Source: an uncultured Bacteroidales bacterium
Lineage (GTDB): Bacteria; Bacteroidota; Bacteroidia; Bacteroidales; UBA932
NCBI GenBank assembly: GCA_945487035.1
Contig: CALYTI010000006.1
Span: 32,196-96,195, forward strand
Length of the DNA stretch: 64,000 bases
Reading direction: 5' to 3'
Numbering within the stretch: position 1 is the first letter of the stretch; each line of letters begins with the position of its first letter. The position numbers were made by a program, and so were the translations under genes. Under the pieces are notes generated by a model. It saw only the letters and a program-made list of their open reading frames with translations. It did no database searches and had not been told where the DNA came from. Shown here piece after piece: positions 27,650-35,416 of the stretch.

Positions 27650-29976
27650 TTCTTGCAGGTGCTGAGCAACTGGTCAAGGGTATCGAGGTCAGGTACAAGC
27701 ACCTGTCTCGGCTTCGCTCCCTCAGCAGGCCCGATTACTCCGGCTTCTTCGAGCTGGCTCATAATCCTGGCTGCTTTGGCGAATCCCATCGCCAGTCTGG
27801 TCTGTAAAAAAGAAGTTGATGCCTTCTGGGTTGTAACCACAAGTCTTGCGGCCTCCTCAAACCTCTCGTCGAGGTCACTCATATCCACTCCGCCTCCTTC
27901 TGAAGAGCCGTTTTCATCCTGCGGTACAGGAAGGTAATATGGTATGTTATAGCTTTGTCCGTACTTGGTTTCGCTGCCTATGAAATCGGTCAGCCTGTTT
28001 ACTTCCTCTCCGGAAATCAGTCCGCACTGTATGCGCTCATTGTCGATTCCGGCAGAGAAGAGCATATCTCCGCGTCCAATCAGCTTTTCGGCACCAGGTG
28101 CATCTATAATGGTCTGGGAATCGATTCTGGATGAGGTCCTGAACGCGATTCTCATAGGGAAGTTGCTCTTGATAATACCGGAAATCACATCCACGGAAGG
28201 ACGCTGGGTCGCGAGAATCACGTGGATTCCGGCAGCCCTTCCCTTCTGGGCAAGACGGATGATGCTGTTGGTGATGCTGCGGCTCGCAGCCTTGGCCTCA
28301 GGCGAAGCTCCCGTGCTCATCGTCAGGTCGGCGTACTCATCCACAACCACTACCAGATAAGGCAGATACTTATGGCCCTTTTCCGGATTGAGCTTGCGGT
28401 CGCGGAACTTGTCATTATAGAGGGTAAGCTTGTTTACACCCGCTTTTGCAAGAAGGGTGTAGCGGTCGTCCATCTCGATACAGAGCGAACGCAGTATCTT
28501 TTCGGCATCCTTTGCCGTTTTGACTATGGCTCTCTGCTTCTCGGACTCCTCATCGTCGGCATCCGGAAGAACCGCGAGATAATGCTTGACGAGAGAAGAG
28601 TAGGCGGTGAATTCCACCATCTTAGGGTCTATGAAGACGAACTTCAGCTCGGAAGGATGCTTGGCGTATAGCAGAGAAGATATTATCACGTTGAGACAGA
28701 CGGACTTACCCTGCTGGGTAGCACCCGCAACCAGAAGGTGCGGAGCCGAGGTCAGGTCCACTACCTTGACCTGCTGGGTAATGGTATAACCAAGTGCCAC
28801 AGGAAGTTCGAACTTGCTGCTTCGGAAACTCTCATCGTTGAGCAGTCCGCGCAGAGGTACAATCGAAGCTTTGTCGTTGGCAACCTCGATTCCCACGGAA
28901 TCCTGAAGGGTCACCACGCGCACTCCCTTGGCGTTCAAGGACATTGCAATGTCGTCCTGAAGTGTCCTGATGGCGGAAATCTTGACTCCCGGAGCCGGGG
29001 TGATTTTGTAGAGAGTTACGGTCGGACCGACCACCGCGCGTATGTCGGTAATTTCGATTTTGTAATTGCGCAGAGTGGTGATAATCTTGTTCTTGTTGCG
29101 GTCCAGCTCCTCCTTTGAAATTGCGTGTTTGCCCTTTTCGTAGGTATCCAGGAGTTCCAGGGACGGCATTTTGTAGTTCGGAAGTCCATAAGGAGGATCC
29201 AGTCTGTTGTCTATCCTCGGAAGAGGCTTGGAGATTTCTGTCTGAAGATCTTCTCCCTCAATGACCTGAAGTGCTGGCCCTTCAACGCCGCTTTCCTCCA
29301 CGGGCTCAGGTTCAGGGACTGCAACCGGCTGAGGCTCAGGCTCGGCTGCCTGAGGCACGCTTGCCGTCATTTCTTCCGGTACGCTTTCGGTAATGACATC
29401 CACAGCCTGAGGGTCTATGTACGGTTTCTTTTCGGAACCCTTGCCCAGAGACCCCAGCCAATGCACGAATCTGCTGCTGCAGAGCATGGCGAAGCATACC
29501 GCAAGCAATCCGAGCAGCAAGCCGGTCACGGCAGGGCCGCACAACTGGATGGACCAGGATGTTACAAGTGCTCCGCAATGCCCTCCAAGACCTCCGCCGA
29601 ATGCATTTGCGAGTCCGAGCAGGTTGCCGGCAAAGGCAAAGACAAGTGAGGCAAGAAAAGCCCCGGTAAGAGTCTTGATGGCAGTCGATACGAGAGAACT
29701 GTGGAGTTTGTCCCGCAGCAGTTTCTCTGACGCTGCCCCCAGTATTATCAGCAGCGCGAAACTGCCCAGGCCGAAGCAATCCCGCACCAGAAAGCGTCCG
29801 AATCTGTAACCGAGCGCACCGGCTGCGTTGCGGAGTTCCTCTCCGCTCATATCGGCACGCCAGTGAATCAGGTAGGACAGAATGGCTATGAAAGTGAACA
29901 CGGCGAAGATTGCAAGTGCAATCCCCGCCACTTTAACAAGGGCAGCCCTGGTGTCGTCCGATAAGCGTTTTTTCAT
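27646..29976 (-). CDS. ftsK: DNA translocase FtsK
   Basis: 776 aa. Four hydrophobic N-terminal segments (about residues 14-36, 66-80, 100-125, 148-166) anchor it at the septum, followed by a Pro/Glu-rich linker (190-260). The motor has Walker A GATQQGKS (418-425) and Walker B YLVVVVDEYADL. The C-terminal gamma winged helix (TRLAMGFAKAARIMSQLEEA) reads orientation sequences and activates XerD. It pumps chromosome termini during division. Coupled by 4-nt overlaps to the DUF4290 gene upstream and the lolA-like gene downstream. Confidence 0.95.
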   Translation of the reverse strand: MKKRLSDDTRAALVKVAGIALAIFAVFTFIAILSYLIHWRADMSGEELRNAAGALGYRFGRFLVRDCFGLGSFALLIILGAASEKLLRDKLHSSLVSTAIKTLTGAFLASLVFAFAGNLLGLANAFGGGLGGHCGALVTSWSIQLCGPAVTGLLLGLLAVCFAMLCSSRFVHWLGSLGKGSEKKPYIDPQAVDVITESVPEEMTASVPQAAEPEPQPVAVPEPEPVEESGVEGPALQVIEGEDLQTEISKPLPRIDNRLDPPYGLPNYKMPSLELLDTYEKGKHAISKEELDRNKNKIITTLRNYKIEITDIRAVVGPTVTLYKITPAPGVKISAIRTLQDDIAMSLNAKGVRVVTLQDSVGIEVANDKASIVPLRGLLNDESFRSSKFELPVALGYTITQQVKVVDLTSAPHLLVAGATQQGKSVCLNVIISSLLYAKHPSELKFVFIDPKMVEFTAYSSLVKHYLAVLPDADDEESEKQRAIVKTAKDAEKILRSLCIEMDDRYTLLAKAGVNKLTLYNDKFRDRKLNPEKGHKYLPYLVVVVDEYADLTMSTGASPEAKAASRSITNSIIRLAQKGRAAGIHVILATQRPSVDVISGIIKSNFPMRIAFRTSSRIDSQTIIDAPGAEKLIGRGDMLFSAGIDNERIQCGLISGEEVNRLTDFIGSETKYGQSYNIPYYLPVPQDENGSSEGGGVDMSDLDERFEEAARLVVTTQKASTSFLQTRLAMGFAKAARIMSQLEEAGVIGPAEGAKPRQVLVPDLDTLDQLLSTCKK

Positions 29977-30626
29977 TGCCTGCGTCTGTTGCGGTGGCCT
30001 CCTTTGCGGTTTCCTTTGTTGTTTTTGCCTGTCTGAATACCCAGGCCCGGACGGCTGAAGTCCTGATTCTCGGATACTTTGGCGAGGGTAAGGCCCTCAG
30101 GCACCGTGATTTTCCCCTCCGAAAGCTTGTGGATGTCGGAGAAAATGGTCTCATCGCTTACGCTGTCCTTGTTCCAGATAAGATACTGCTGGCGCATATA
30201 TATAGCCAGAGCCTTGATGAGAGAGTTCTTGACTTCCCCTTCCGGCTCGCCTGCAATCAGGTCGAGTATTCTTTCTATGTTGCGCCCGTAGTGGGTTGCC
30301 TTGATTTTTGTGCCCTTCATCGGAAGCGGTACCGGCTTGGTTTCGAATTCTTCCTTTGCCGGGCAGGGATATGGCGAATCCACATCCAAATCGAAGTCTG
30401 CTATCATATAGAGGTGGTCCCAAAGTTTGTGCTCATAGTCCTCGTGGCTGCGTACCTGCGGGTTGAGGAGCTCCATAACTTTGACAATGGCCTTGGCCTG
30501 ATTGGTTCTTTTCTCCCTGTCGGGGATGTCCTTGAGTTCACGGACCATTTCCTGTACGTTTCTTCCGTATTCGTACATCCCGAGAGCGTCACGGGAGGTG
30601 TTGTATTCCAGTTTGATTTCTTCCAT
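29973..30626 (-). CDS. DUF4290 protein
   Basis: 217 aa, all helical by appearance, with no signal peptide. LEYNTSRDALGMYEYGRNVQ and HKLWDHLYMIADFDLDVDSPYP are typical of the Bacteroidetes DUF4290 family. The C-terminus is basic (KNNKGNRKGGHRNRRRQ), suggesting nucleic-acid contact. Function unknown. It starts the DUF4290-ftsK-lolA operon from a promoter whose -7 box ends 4 nt before the ATG. Confidence 0.88.
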   Translation of the reverse strand: MEEIKLEYNTSRDALGMYEYGRNVQEMVRELKDIPDREKRTNQAKAIVKVMELLNPQVRSHEDYEHKLWDHLYMIADFDLDVDSPYPCPAKEEFETKPVPLPMKGTKIKATHYGRNIERILDLIAGEPEGEVKNSLIKALAIYMRQQYLIWNKDSVSDETIFSDIHKLSEGKITVPEGLTLAKVSENQDFSRPGLGIQTGKNNKGNRKGGHRNRRRQ

Positions 30627-30630
30627 GCGC

Positions 30631-30638
30631 CAAAGATA
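30631..30638 (-). promoter_or_regulatory. -7 box before the DUF4290 gene
   Basis: The minus strand reads TATCTTTG, 4 nt before the ATG at 30626. Confidence 0.6.
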
Positions 30639-30660
30639 ATGAAATTCGTCCGAATTCCAC

Positions 30661-30668
30661 TATCTTTG
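30661..30668 (+). promoter_or_regulatory. -7 box of the HPrK-S26-PqqD-ABC operon
   Basis: TATCTTTG ends 5 nt before the ATG at 30674. An in-frame GTG at 30668 overlaps the box, so the ATG is preferred. Confidence 0.6.
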
Positions 30669-30673
30669 TGCCC

Positions 30674-31558
30674 ATGAGAAATTACTATTGCGTCGCAGGC
30701 CATCTGTTCTGTCTCGAAACCGGGACTACGGGCAGTGCCGTGCCGGACCTTTCCCAATATGCTCCCTTTGCTGTGACTCAGCCAGAAGCAGAGCCCGTCT
30801 TTACCCTTTCGGTGGTGGACAGGCTACCTGCAATCGAGCCGCAGCTGGTTCTTGACCAGCCGACCGAGCCGGGTGAAACCAAAATCAAACTTTTCCGCTG
30901 CGGCGAGCAGTGGTATTGCGAGACTTCGGTTACTTCGGCCCATCCGCTTGCGGCAAGGCTTCTGATGAGCGGGGACTTTACCTGCGGACAGCTGGAAGTC
31001 TGCAACGGAAAGGATGCATTATTTGCTATAAATAATTCGCTGATGCTGATGTATGCCTTCCGCACCGCAACTCTCGGCACGCTTGAGATGCACGCGTCGG
31101 TTATTGCCCACGAGGGCAGGGGCTACCTTTTCCTTGCGAAGAGCGGAACGGGTAAGAGCACCCAGAGCCGTATGTGGCTGCGCTGCATAGAGGGCGCAAA
31201 GCTGCTCAATGACGACAATCCCATTGTACGGATAATGCCTGACGGCAGCGTGCTGGTTTTCGGCTCCCCGTGGAGCGGCAAGACCCCCTGCTACCGCAAT
31301 GAATCATATCCCGTCGGGGCTTTTGTGCGCATCAGGCGCTGCTCCGAAAACAGGATGACGCGCCTTGGCGTGATTGAGGCTTATGCTTCGCTGTATTCCT
31401 CCTGCTCGGGCTTCAAGCCGGACGCCAGGATGGGGGGTGCTCTGCACCGCAGCATAGAGGCCGCCGTTTCAAAGGTGCCTTGCTTCGTGCTCGACTGCCT
31501 CCCGGATGAAGATGCCGCCAGAGTATGCTGCAGGGCGGTAAAGGAGGCGCAGCTATGA
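30674..31558 (+). CDS. HPr-kinase-like P-loop protein
   Basis: 294 aa. The C-terminal half resembles the HprK/PEPCK-type kinase fold: MHASVIAHEGRGYLFLAKSG leads into Walker A AKSGTGKST (155-163), followed by LLNDDNPIVRI (Asp180-Asp181) and VFGSPWSGKTPCYRNESYPV. The N-terminal half (1-130) is not a known HprK domain. Such stand-alone kinases occur in some lasso-peptide and other peptide clusters (family knowledge). No HPr protein is encoded nearby, so the substrate is more likely a peptide or sugar than HPr (inference). First gene of a four-gene operon; overlaps the next gene by 4 nt. Confidence 0.8.
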   Translation: MRNYYCVAGHLFCLETGTTGSAVPDLSQYAPFAVTQPEAEPVFTLSVVDRLPAIEPQLVLDQPTEPGETKIKLFRCGEQWYCETSVTSAHPLAARLLMSGDFTCGQLEVCNGKDALFAINNSLMLMYAFRTATLGTLEMHASVIAHEGRGYLFLAKSGTGKSTQSRMWLRCIEGAKLLNDDNPIVRIMPDGSVLVFGSPWSGKTPCYRNESYPVGAFVRIRRCSENRMTRLGVIEAYASLYSSCSGFKPDARMGGALHRSIEAAVSKVPCFVLDCLPDEDAARVCCRAVKEAQL

Positions 31559-31995
31559 TAGTGCCGAATGCCATACTGCTTGCCGAAGTATCTGCCCTCG
31601 TACAGGAAGGCAAGGAAGTGGAGCTTCTCACCAAGGGCTGCAGTATGCTGCCCTTCATAGTGGGGGACCGGGATAGCGTGAGGCTGCGGAAGGAACCCGT
31701 TGCCGTGGGGGATGCGGTCCTGGCGGAAATAGCTCCCGGACGCTATGTGCTCCACAGAATCATAAGCCTGGTAAAGGACAGGGTTGTGCTGATGGGGGAC
31801 GGAAACCTTTCCGGAGTGGAGACCTGCGGTCTGTCGGATGTGAAGGCAAAGGCCGTTGCGGTCATCAGGCCGCGCGGCAAGGAAATAGATTGTACAACAG
31901 CCGGTTATGCGCGTAAAGTGCGGTTTTGGGGCTCCCTTCCCCGCATCGTGCGCCGCGTGTGGCTTGCGCTATTAAGAAGAACGATATGCAGATAA
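31555..31995 (+). CDS. S24/S26 signal-peptidase-like protein with Ser/His active site
   Basis: 146 aa from the ATG that overlaps the kinase stop (ATGA). KGCSMLP has the catalytic Ser30 of S24/S26 peptidases (SM box). Instead of the usual Lys there is His67 in RYVLHRII, then MGDGN with Asp82. This Ser-His-Asp pattern is that of SipW/Sec11 (ER-type) signal peptidases. Unlike those, no N-terminal membrane helix precedes the Ser; the C-terminus is basic and amphipathic (KVRFWGSLPRIVRRVWLALL). It may process a peptide made or exported by this operon (inference). Confidence 0.8.
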   Translation: MIVPNAILLAEVSALVQEGKEVELLTKGCSMLPFIVGDRDSVRLRKEPVAVGDAVLAEIAPGRYVLHRIISLVKDRVVLMGDGNLSGVETCGLSDVKAKAVAVIRPRGKEIDCTTAGYARKVRFWGSLPRIVRRVWLALLRRTICR

Positions 31996-32255
31996 TTGAA
32001 GGATTCAAGCTCAGGACTGTGCTTGACGAGAATGTGGTCGTGCCGGAAAGCGTCGGCCTCGTGAATTTCAACAAAATGATTTCCCTCAACTCCACCGCCG
32101 CTTTTCTGTGGAAGAGCGTGGAAGGACGCGAATTCGATGTGCAGACTCTTGCCGACCTGCTTGTAGGCGAATATGAGGTGGATCCCCAGACCGCGCTGCG
32201 CGATTCCGAGGCTCTTGCCAAAAAGTGGATTGAAGCAGGAATAGTAAAGGAATAA
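31986..32255 (+). CDS. PqqD-like peptide-binding protein (RRE fold)
   Basis: 89 aa from the ATG at 31986, 10 nt inside the end of the peptidase gene. The pattern FKLRTVLDENVVVPE, then MISLNSTAAFLWKSVEGREF and LADLLVGEYEVDPQTALRD, fits PqqD-family proteins, whose winged-helix fold binds leader peptides for modification enzymes. Stand-alone PqqD proteins usually sit in ribosomal-peptide (RiPP) clusters. No radical SAM, cyclase or precursor gene is adjacent. Confidence 0.82.
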   Translation: MQIIEGFKLRTVLDENVVVPESVGLVNFNKMISLNSTAAFLWKSVEGREFDVQTLADLLVGEYEVDPQTALRDSEALAKKWIEAGIVKE

Positions 32256-32260
32256 TTCCC

Positions 32261-33904
32261 ATGAAGGATCTCAAGGGCTGTCTCAAGGGACTGTGGCGCA
32301 TGCTTTCGCTGGTGCGCGGCAGGGTGCTGCTGTGCAGCGCCATATATCTCGTAGAGGCAGTCTGCGCCCTTGCCTTCGTCTGGTACAGCAAGAAGGTTAT
32401 CGACATAGTGACAGGCGGCAGCTCCGAGCCTTTGATGGCATCTGTCTGGCTGCTGGTCGGCATTATGGTCCTTCAGGTTGCCGCCCGCATCGCTTTCCGC
32501 TTCGTGGAAGGTAAACTTACGGTTGATGCAAAAATCAGGATGCGCAGCATCGTTTTCGACAAGGCGATGCGCAGCACCTGGCAGGGAAGGGAGCGCTTCC
32601 ACAGCGCCGATGTGGTGAACCGTCTTGAGGAAGATATACGCGTGGTGTCGGATTTCATCTGCTCCAGCCTGCCTTCCTGCGTGGTGACGCTCTTCCAGCT
32701 CGTTGCGGCTACCGTGATGCTTTTCGTGCTCTCTCCTTCGCTCGCGTGGATACTTATATGGATAATGCCTGTTGCGGTGGTGGGTGCAAGGCTTTTCTTC
32801 CGCAGGCAGCGCCGTCTGACCAATGAAATCCGCAGCCTGGACGGACAGATTCAGGGACATATGCAGGAGCATCTGCAGCACCGGGTGCTGGTGAAAACCC
32901 TCGGAAGCGTTGAAGATGTGGAAAATGACCTGGACGGGTATCAGTCGCAGGAGCGCAGCAAGACGGTTACCCGCCTGAGCTATTCGGCCCTTTCGCGCAC
33001 CTTTATGCAGGTGGGTTTTTCGGCGGGCTATCTGCTTGCTTTCCTCTGGGGCTGTTTCGGTATCAAGGACGGCACCGTGAGCTATGGTCTTATGGTTGCT
33101 TTCCTCCAGCTGGTGGGCCAGGTCCAGAGGCCGGTTGCAGGGCTGGCGTCATATATTCCCGCATTCATACGTGCCATCTCTTCGGTAGAACGCCTTCTTG
33201 ACATAGAAGCTCTGCCTCAGGAGGAGGATGTGAAGGAAAATATGCTTGAGGGCTGCGCCGGTCTGCGTGCAAGCGGGCTGAGCTTCGCCTATCCTGACAG
33301 CGGACCGGAGGACGGACTTGTGCTGTCCGAACTTGCGTTCGATTTCAAACCGGGAACTATGACAGCCATTTGCGGTCCTACCGGAAAGGGCAAGAGTACG
33401 CTTGTGCAGCTGATGCTGGGACTGCTGGAGCCTACAGCAGGGAAAGTGGTTCTCTATGATGCTGAGGGCGAAGAGCTTGAAGCCGGTCCTTCTGCGAGAT
33501 GCAATTTCATGTATGTGCCGCAAGGCAATTCGCTGCTCAGCGGAACTGTGAGGGACAATCTGCTTATGGCGTGTCCACAGGCTTCCGAGCAGGATATGAA
33601 GGAGGCTCTGCATACGGCAGATGCGGATTTCATACTGGAAATGCCTAAAGGGCTGGATACTGTGTGCTCCGAGAAGGGAAGAGGCCTGAGTGAAGGACAG
33701 GCGCAGAGGGTGGCCATTGCCAGGGCTCTTCTGCACAGGGGGTCAGTACTGATTCTTGACGAAGCGACTTCTGCTTTGGACAGTGCTTCCGAAAACAAAG
33801 TGCTCGGCAGGATTCACGATAAATACCACAGTGTCAAGACGATAATCTGCATCACCCACCGCCCCGCAGCGGCTTCTATTGCGGATTTTACTTTCAATTT
33901 GTAA
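32261..33904 (+). CDS. ABC transporter, fused permease and ATPase
   Basis: 547 aa. Six membrane helices (about residues 20-310) precede the ATPase domain with Walker A GPTGKGKST (372-380), a signature motif LSEGQ (476-480, where LSGGQ is usual), Walker B VLILDE (496-501) and switch His533. It is a B-type exporter half-transporter working as a homodimer. It has no N-terminal C39 peptidase domain, so leader cleavage would need another enzyme, perhaps the S26-like protein two genes upstream. It probably exports the operon's product (inference). Confidence 0.9.
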   Translation: MKDLKGCLKGLWRMLSLVRGRVLLCSAIYLVEAVCALAFVWYSKKVIDIVTGGSSEPLMASVWLLVGIMVLQVAARIAFRFVEGKLTVDAKIRMRSIVFDKAMRSTWQGRERFHSADVVNRLEEDIRVVSDFICSSLPSCVVTLFQLVAATVMLFVLSPSLAWILIWIMPVAVVGARLFFRRQRRLTNEIRSLDGQIQGHMQEHLQHRVLVKTLGSVEDVENDLDGYQSQERSKTVTRLSYSALSRTFMQVGFSAGYLLAFLWGCFGIKDGTVSYGLMVAFLQLVGQVQRPVAGLASYIPAFIRAISSVERLLDIEALPQEEDVKENMLEGCAGLRASGLSFAYPDSGPEDGLVLSELAFDFKPGTMTAICGPTGKGKSTLVQLMLGLLEPTAGKVVLYDAEGEELEAGPSARCNFMYVPQGNSLLSGTVRDNLLMACPQASEQDMKEALHTADADFILEMPKGLDTVCSEKGRGLSEGQAQRVAIARALLHRGSVLILDEATSALDSASENKVLGRIHDKYHSVKTIICITHRPAAASIADFTFNL

Positions 33905-33921
33905 TTTTTTAAAATTTTTAT

Positions 33922-33951
33922 TTTGAAATCCCAAAAAATGCCGTATCTTTG
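33922..33951 (+). promoter_or_regulatory. Promoter of the candidate small RNA
   Basis: TTTG at 33922-33925 and TATCTTTG at 33944-33951 are separated by 18 nt, a match to both halves of the Bacteroidetes promoter. This is one of the few complete -33/-7 pairs in the window. Confidence 0.7.
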
Positions 33952-33955
33952 CATC

Positions 33956-34036
33956 GGTTAGTTAGTTATATGATATCAGCCGAAAGCTGAACAAGATTAG
34001 TCCGAATCAATTGATTGCAAGATTCGGGCTTTTTTG
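33956..34036 (+). ncRNA. Candidate small RNA of about 80 nt
   Basis: A complete promoter (33922-33951) is followed by a short transcribed region ending in a strong terminator (34000-34036), with no gene of useful length in between. The predicted RNA contains a small hairpin TCAGC-CGAAA-GCTGA (33976-33990) and the terminator stem. A six-codon ORF (MISAES) overlaps the first hairpin and could be a leader peptide, but nothing follows it. It lies between the ABC transporter gene and convergent folC. It matches no RNA family I recognise. Confidence 0.6.
34000..34036 (+). terminator. Rho-independent terminator of the candidate small RNA
   Basis: GTCCGAATC pairs with GATTCGGGC (9 bp, one G-T wobble), with a 12-nt loop and a TTTTTT tail. 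Confidence 0.85.
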
Positions 34037-34053
34037 TTACTATTATGGCTTTT

Positions 34054-35304
34054 TTACTTACAGTTTGAAACCAATATTGCCTCTGCAACCACAAATGTAC
34101 TGCCTCCGATGTAGATTATGCTTTCAATTTGAGACTTGGATACCGCCATTTTTACTGCATCTGCAACCGAAAGGGCGTCCTGGAGCCTGAGTTCAGGGCG
34201 CAGCATTGAGAGTCGCGCGTGAAGTTCCTGCACTGGCAGGGCCCTGTTGCCTTTCGGAGCGCAAAGTATGTAGTCGGCATCTGCGGGCATCAGTGGGGCG
34301 ATATCGTCCAGAGCCTTGTCGGCCATAATTCCATATACTATGGTGAGCGGGGTGCCCATACTCTGCAGCTGGGCGAAGTTCCTTGCGAGCGCCGCCGGGT
34401 TATGGCCTATGTCGCAGATTATCTTCGGATGCTCGCTAAGCGTTTCCCATCTTCCGCGAAGTCCGGTGCGCCGGGCGGTATGCTCTATTGCCTCGGCTTC
34501 AGCTTTTATTCCAAGAAGGGATAGGGCGGCGAGGGCCGTGCGCACATTGTCCCGCTGGTATTCGCCGCGAAGGTCCATAGCCTCGAAGTCAATGGTGTTC
34601 AATATCGGTTCGCTTATCAGTTCGTCTGCGTAGTGCAGATGCGCACCCGAGTTGCGGGCGCATTCTTCGAATACCGGGTCGGTTTGCGCATCGTGCCCCC
34701 ATACAAGGGCTTTTGCTCCGCTTTTGAAGATGCCGCCCTTTTCGGAGGCGATTTGCTCGCGGGTGCTGCCCAGAAGGGCGCAGTGGTCCAGGCCTATGCT
34801 CGTTACGACGGACAGTTCGGAGTCAATGATATTGGTGCTGTCGAGCCTGCCTCCGAGTCCCACTTCGATTACGGCTATGTCAACCTTGCAGTCAGCGAAC
34901 CATTTGAAAGCCAGGCCGGTGGTGATTTCAAAAAAGGAGAGATGCTCAATTTCATCCGGGCGGGCTTCCAGAAAGTTCTGAACATAGTCTTTGCTGACCA
35001 TCTCCCAGCCTTTCGGGCCGACGGTTTTGATTCTTTCTCGGAAGTCAAGCAGATGAGGCGAGGTGTAGAGCCCGACGCTCATCCCGCTTGCGGCTAGGCA
35101 GGATGCGAGCATTGAACTGACTGAGCCTTTGCCGTTGGTGCCGGCAACGTGGATGATGCGGTACTTGCGCCAGGGAGAGCCGAGTTGCGCGTCGAACCCG
35201 CGCATTGCATCGAGTCCCGCTTTGTAGGATTTTGGACCGAATCCGCTCACCTGAACGCTCGGATGGCGGGAAAATATGTCTTCAATCAGTTTGTCGTATT
35301 CCAT
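34054..35304 (-). CDS. folC: Folylpolyglutamate/dihydrofolate synthase
   Basis: 416 aa from the ATG at 35304; a TTG 27 nt upstream is less likely. The Mur-ligase-type ATP-binding motif IHVAGTNGKGSVSSMLA and YTSPHLLDFRERIKT are diagnostic, with IEVGLGGRLDSTNI as the omega-loop region. It adds glutamate to dihydropteroate and folates. A TACCTTTG box lies 38 nt upstream. Convergent with the candidate small RNA, whose terminator ends 17 nt from the folC stop. Confidence 0.95.
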   Translation of the reverse strand: MEYDKLIEDIFSRHPSVQVSGFGPKSYKAGLDAMRGFDAQLGSPWRKYRIIHVAGTNGKGSVSSMLASCLAASGMSVGLYTSPHLLDFRERIKTVGPKGWEMVSKDYVQNFLEARPDEIEHLSFFEITTGLAFKWFADCKVDIAVIEVGLGGRLDSTNIIDSELSVVTSIGLDHCALLGSTREQIASEKGGIFKSGAKALVWGHDAQTDPVFEECARNSGAHLHYADELISEPILNTIDFEAMDLRGEYQRDNVRTALAALSLLGIKAEAEAIEHTARRTGLRGRWETLSEHPKIICDIGHNPAALARNFAQLQSMGTPLTIVYGIMADKALDDIAPLMPADADYILCAPKGNRALPVQELHARLSMLRPELRLQDALSVADAVKMAVSKSQIESIIYIGGSTFVVAEAILVSNCK

Positions 35305-35341
35305 AATCTCCTTTATGGCTTTGCCAATCAAATAGGGAAGA

Positions 35342-35349
35342 CAAAGGTA
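35342..35349 (-). promoter_or_regulatory. -7 box for folC
   Basis: The minus strand reads TACCTTTG (perfect consensus), 37 nt before the ATG at 35304. Confidence 0.5.
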
Positions 35350-35397
35350 AGGAGATTTGGGTAGAAGCGCAATTTGTTGAAATACTGAAATATTTTG

Positions 35398-35405
35398 TAT
35401 TTTTG
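35398..35405 (+). promoter_or_regulatory. -7 box for the PurL-like gene
   Basis: TATTTTTG ends 11 nt before the ATG at 35417, so the leader would be only a few nt. Confidence 0.5.
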
Positions 35406-35416
35406 GCAGTTAATCT

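Noticed and set aside
33970..33990. Six-codon leader peptide MISAES as an attenuator
   Set aside because: No biosynthetic gene follows the terminator on this strand; folC is convergent. The region is better explained as a small RNA.
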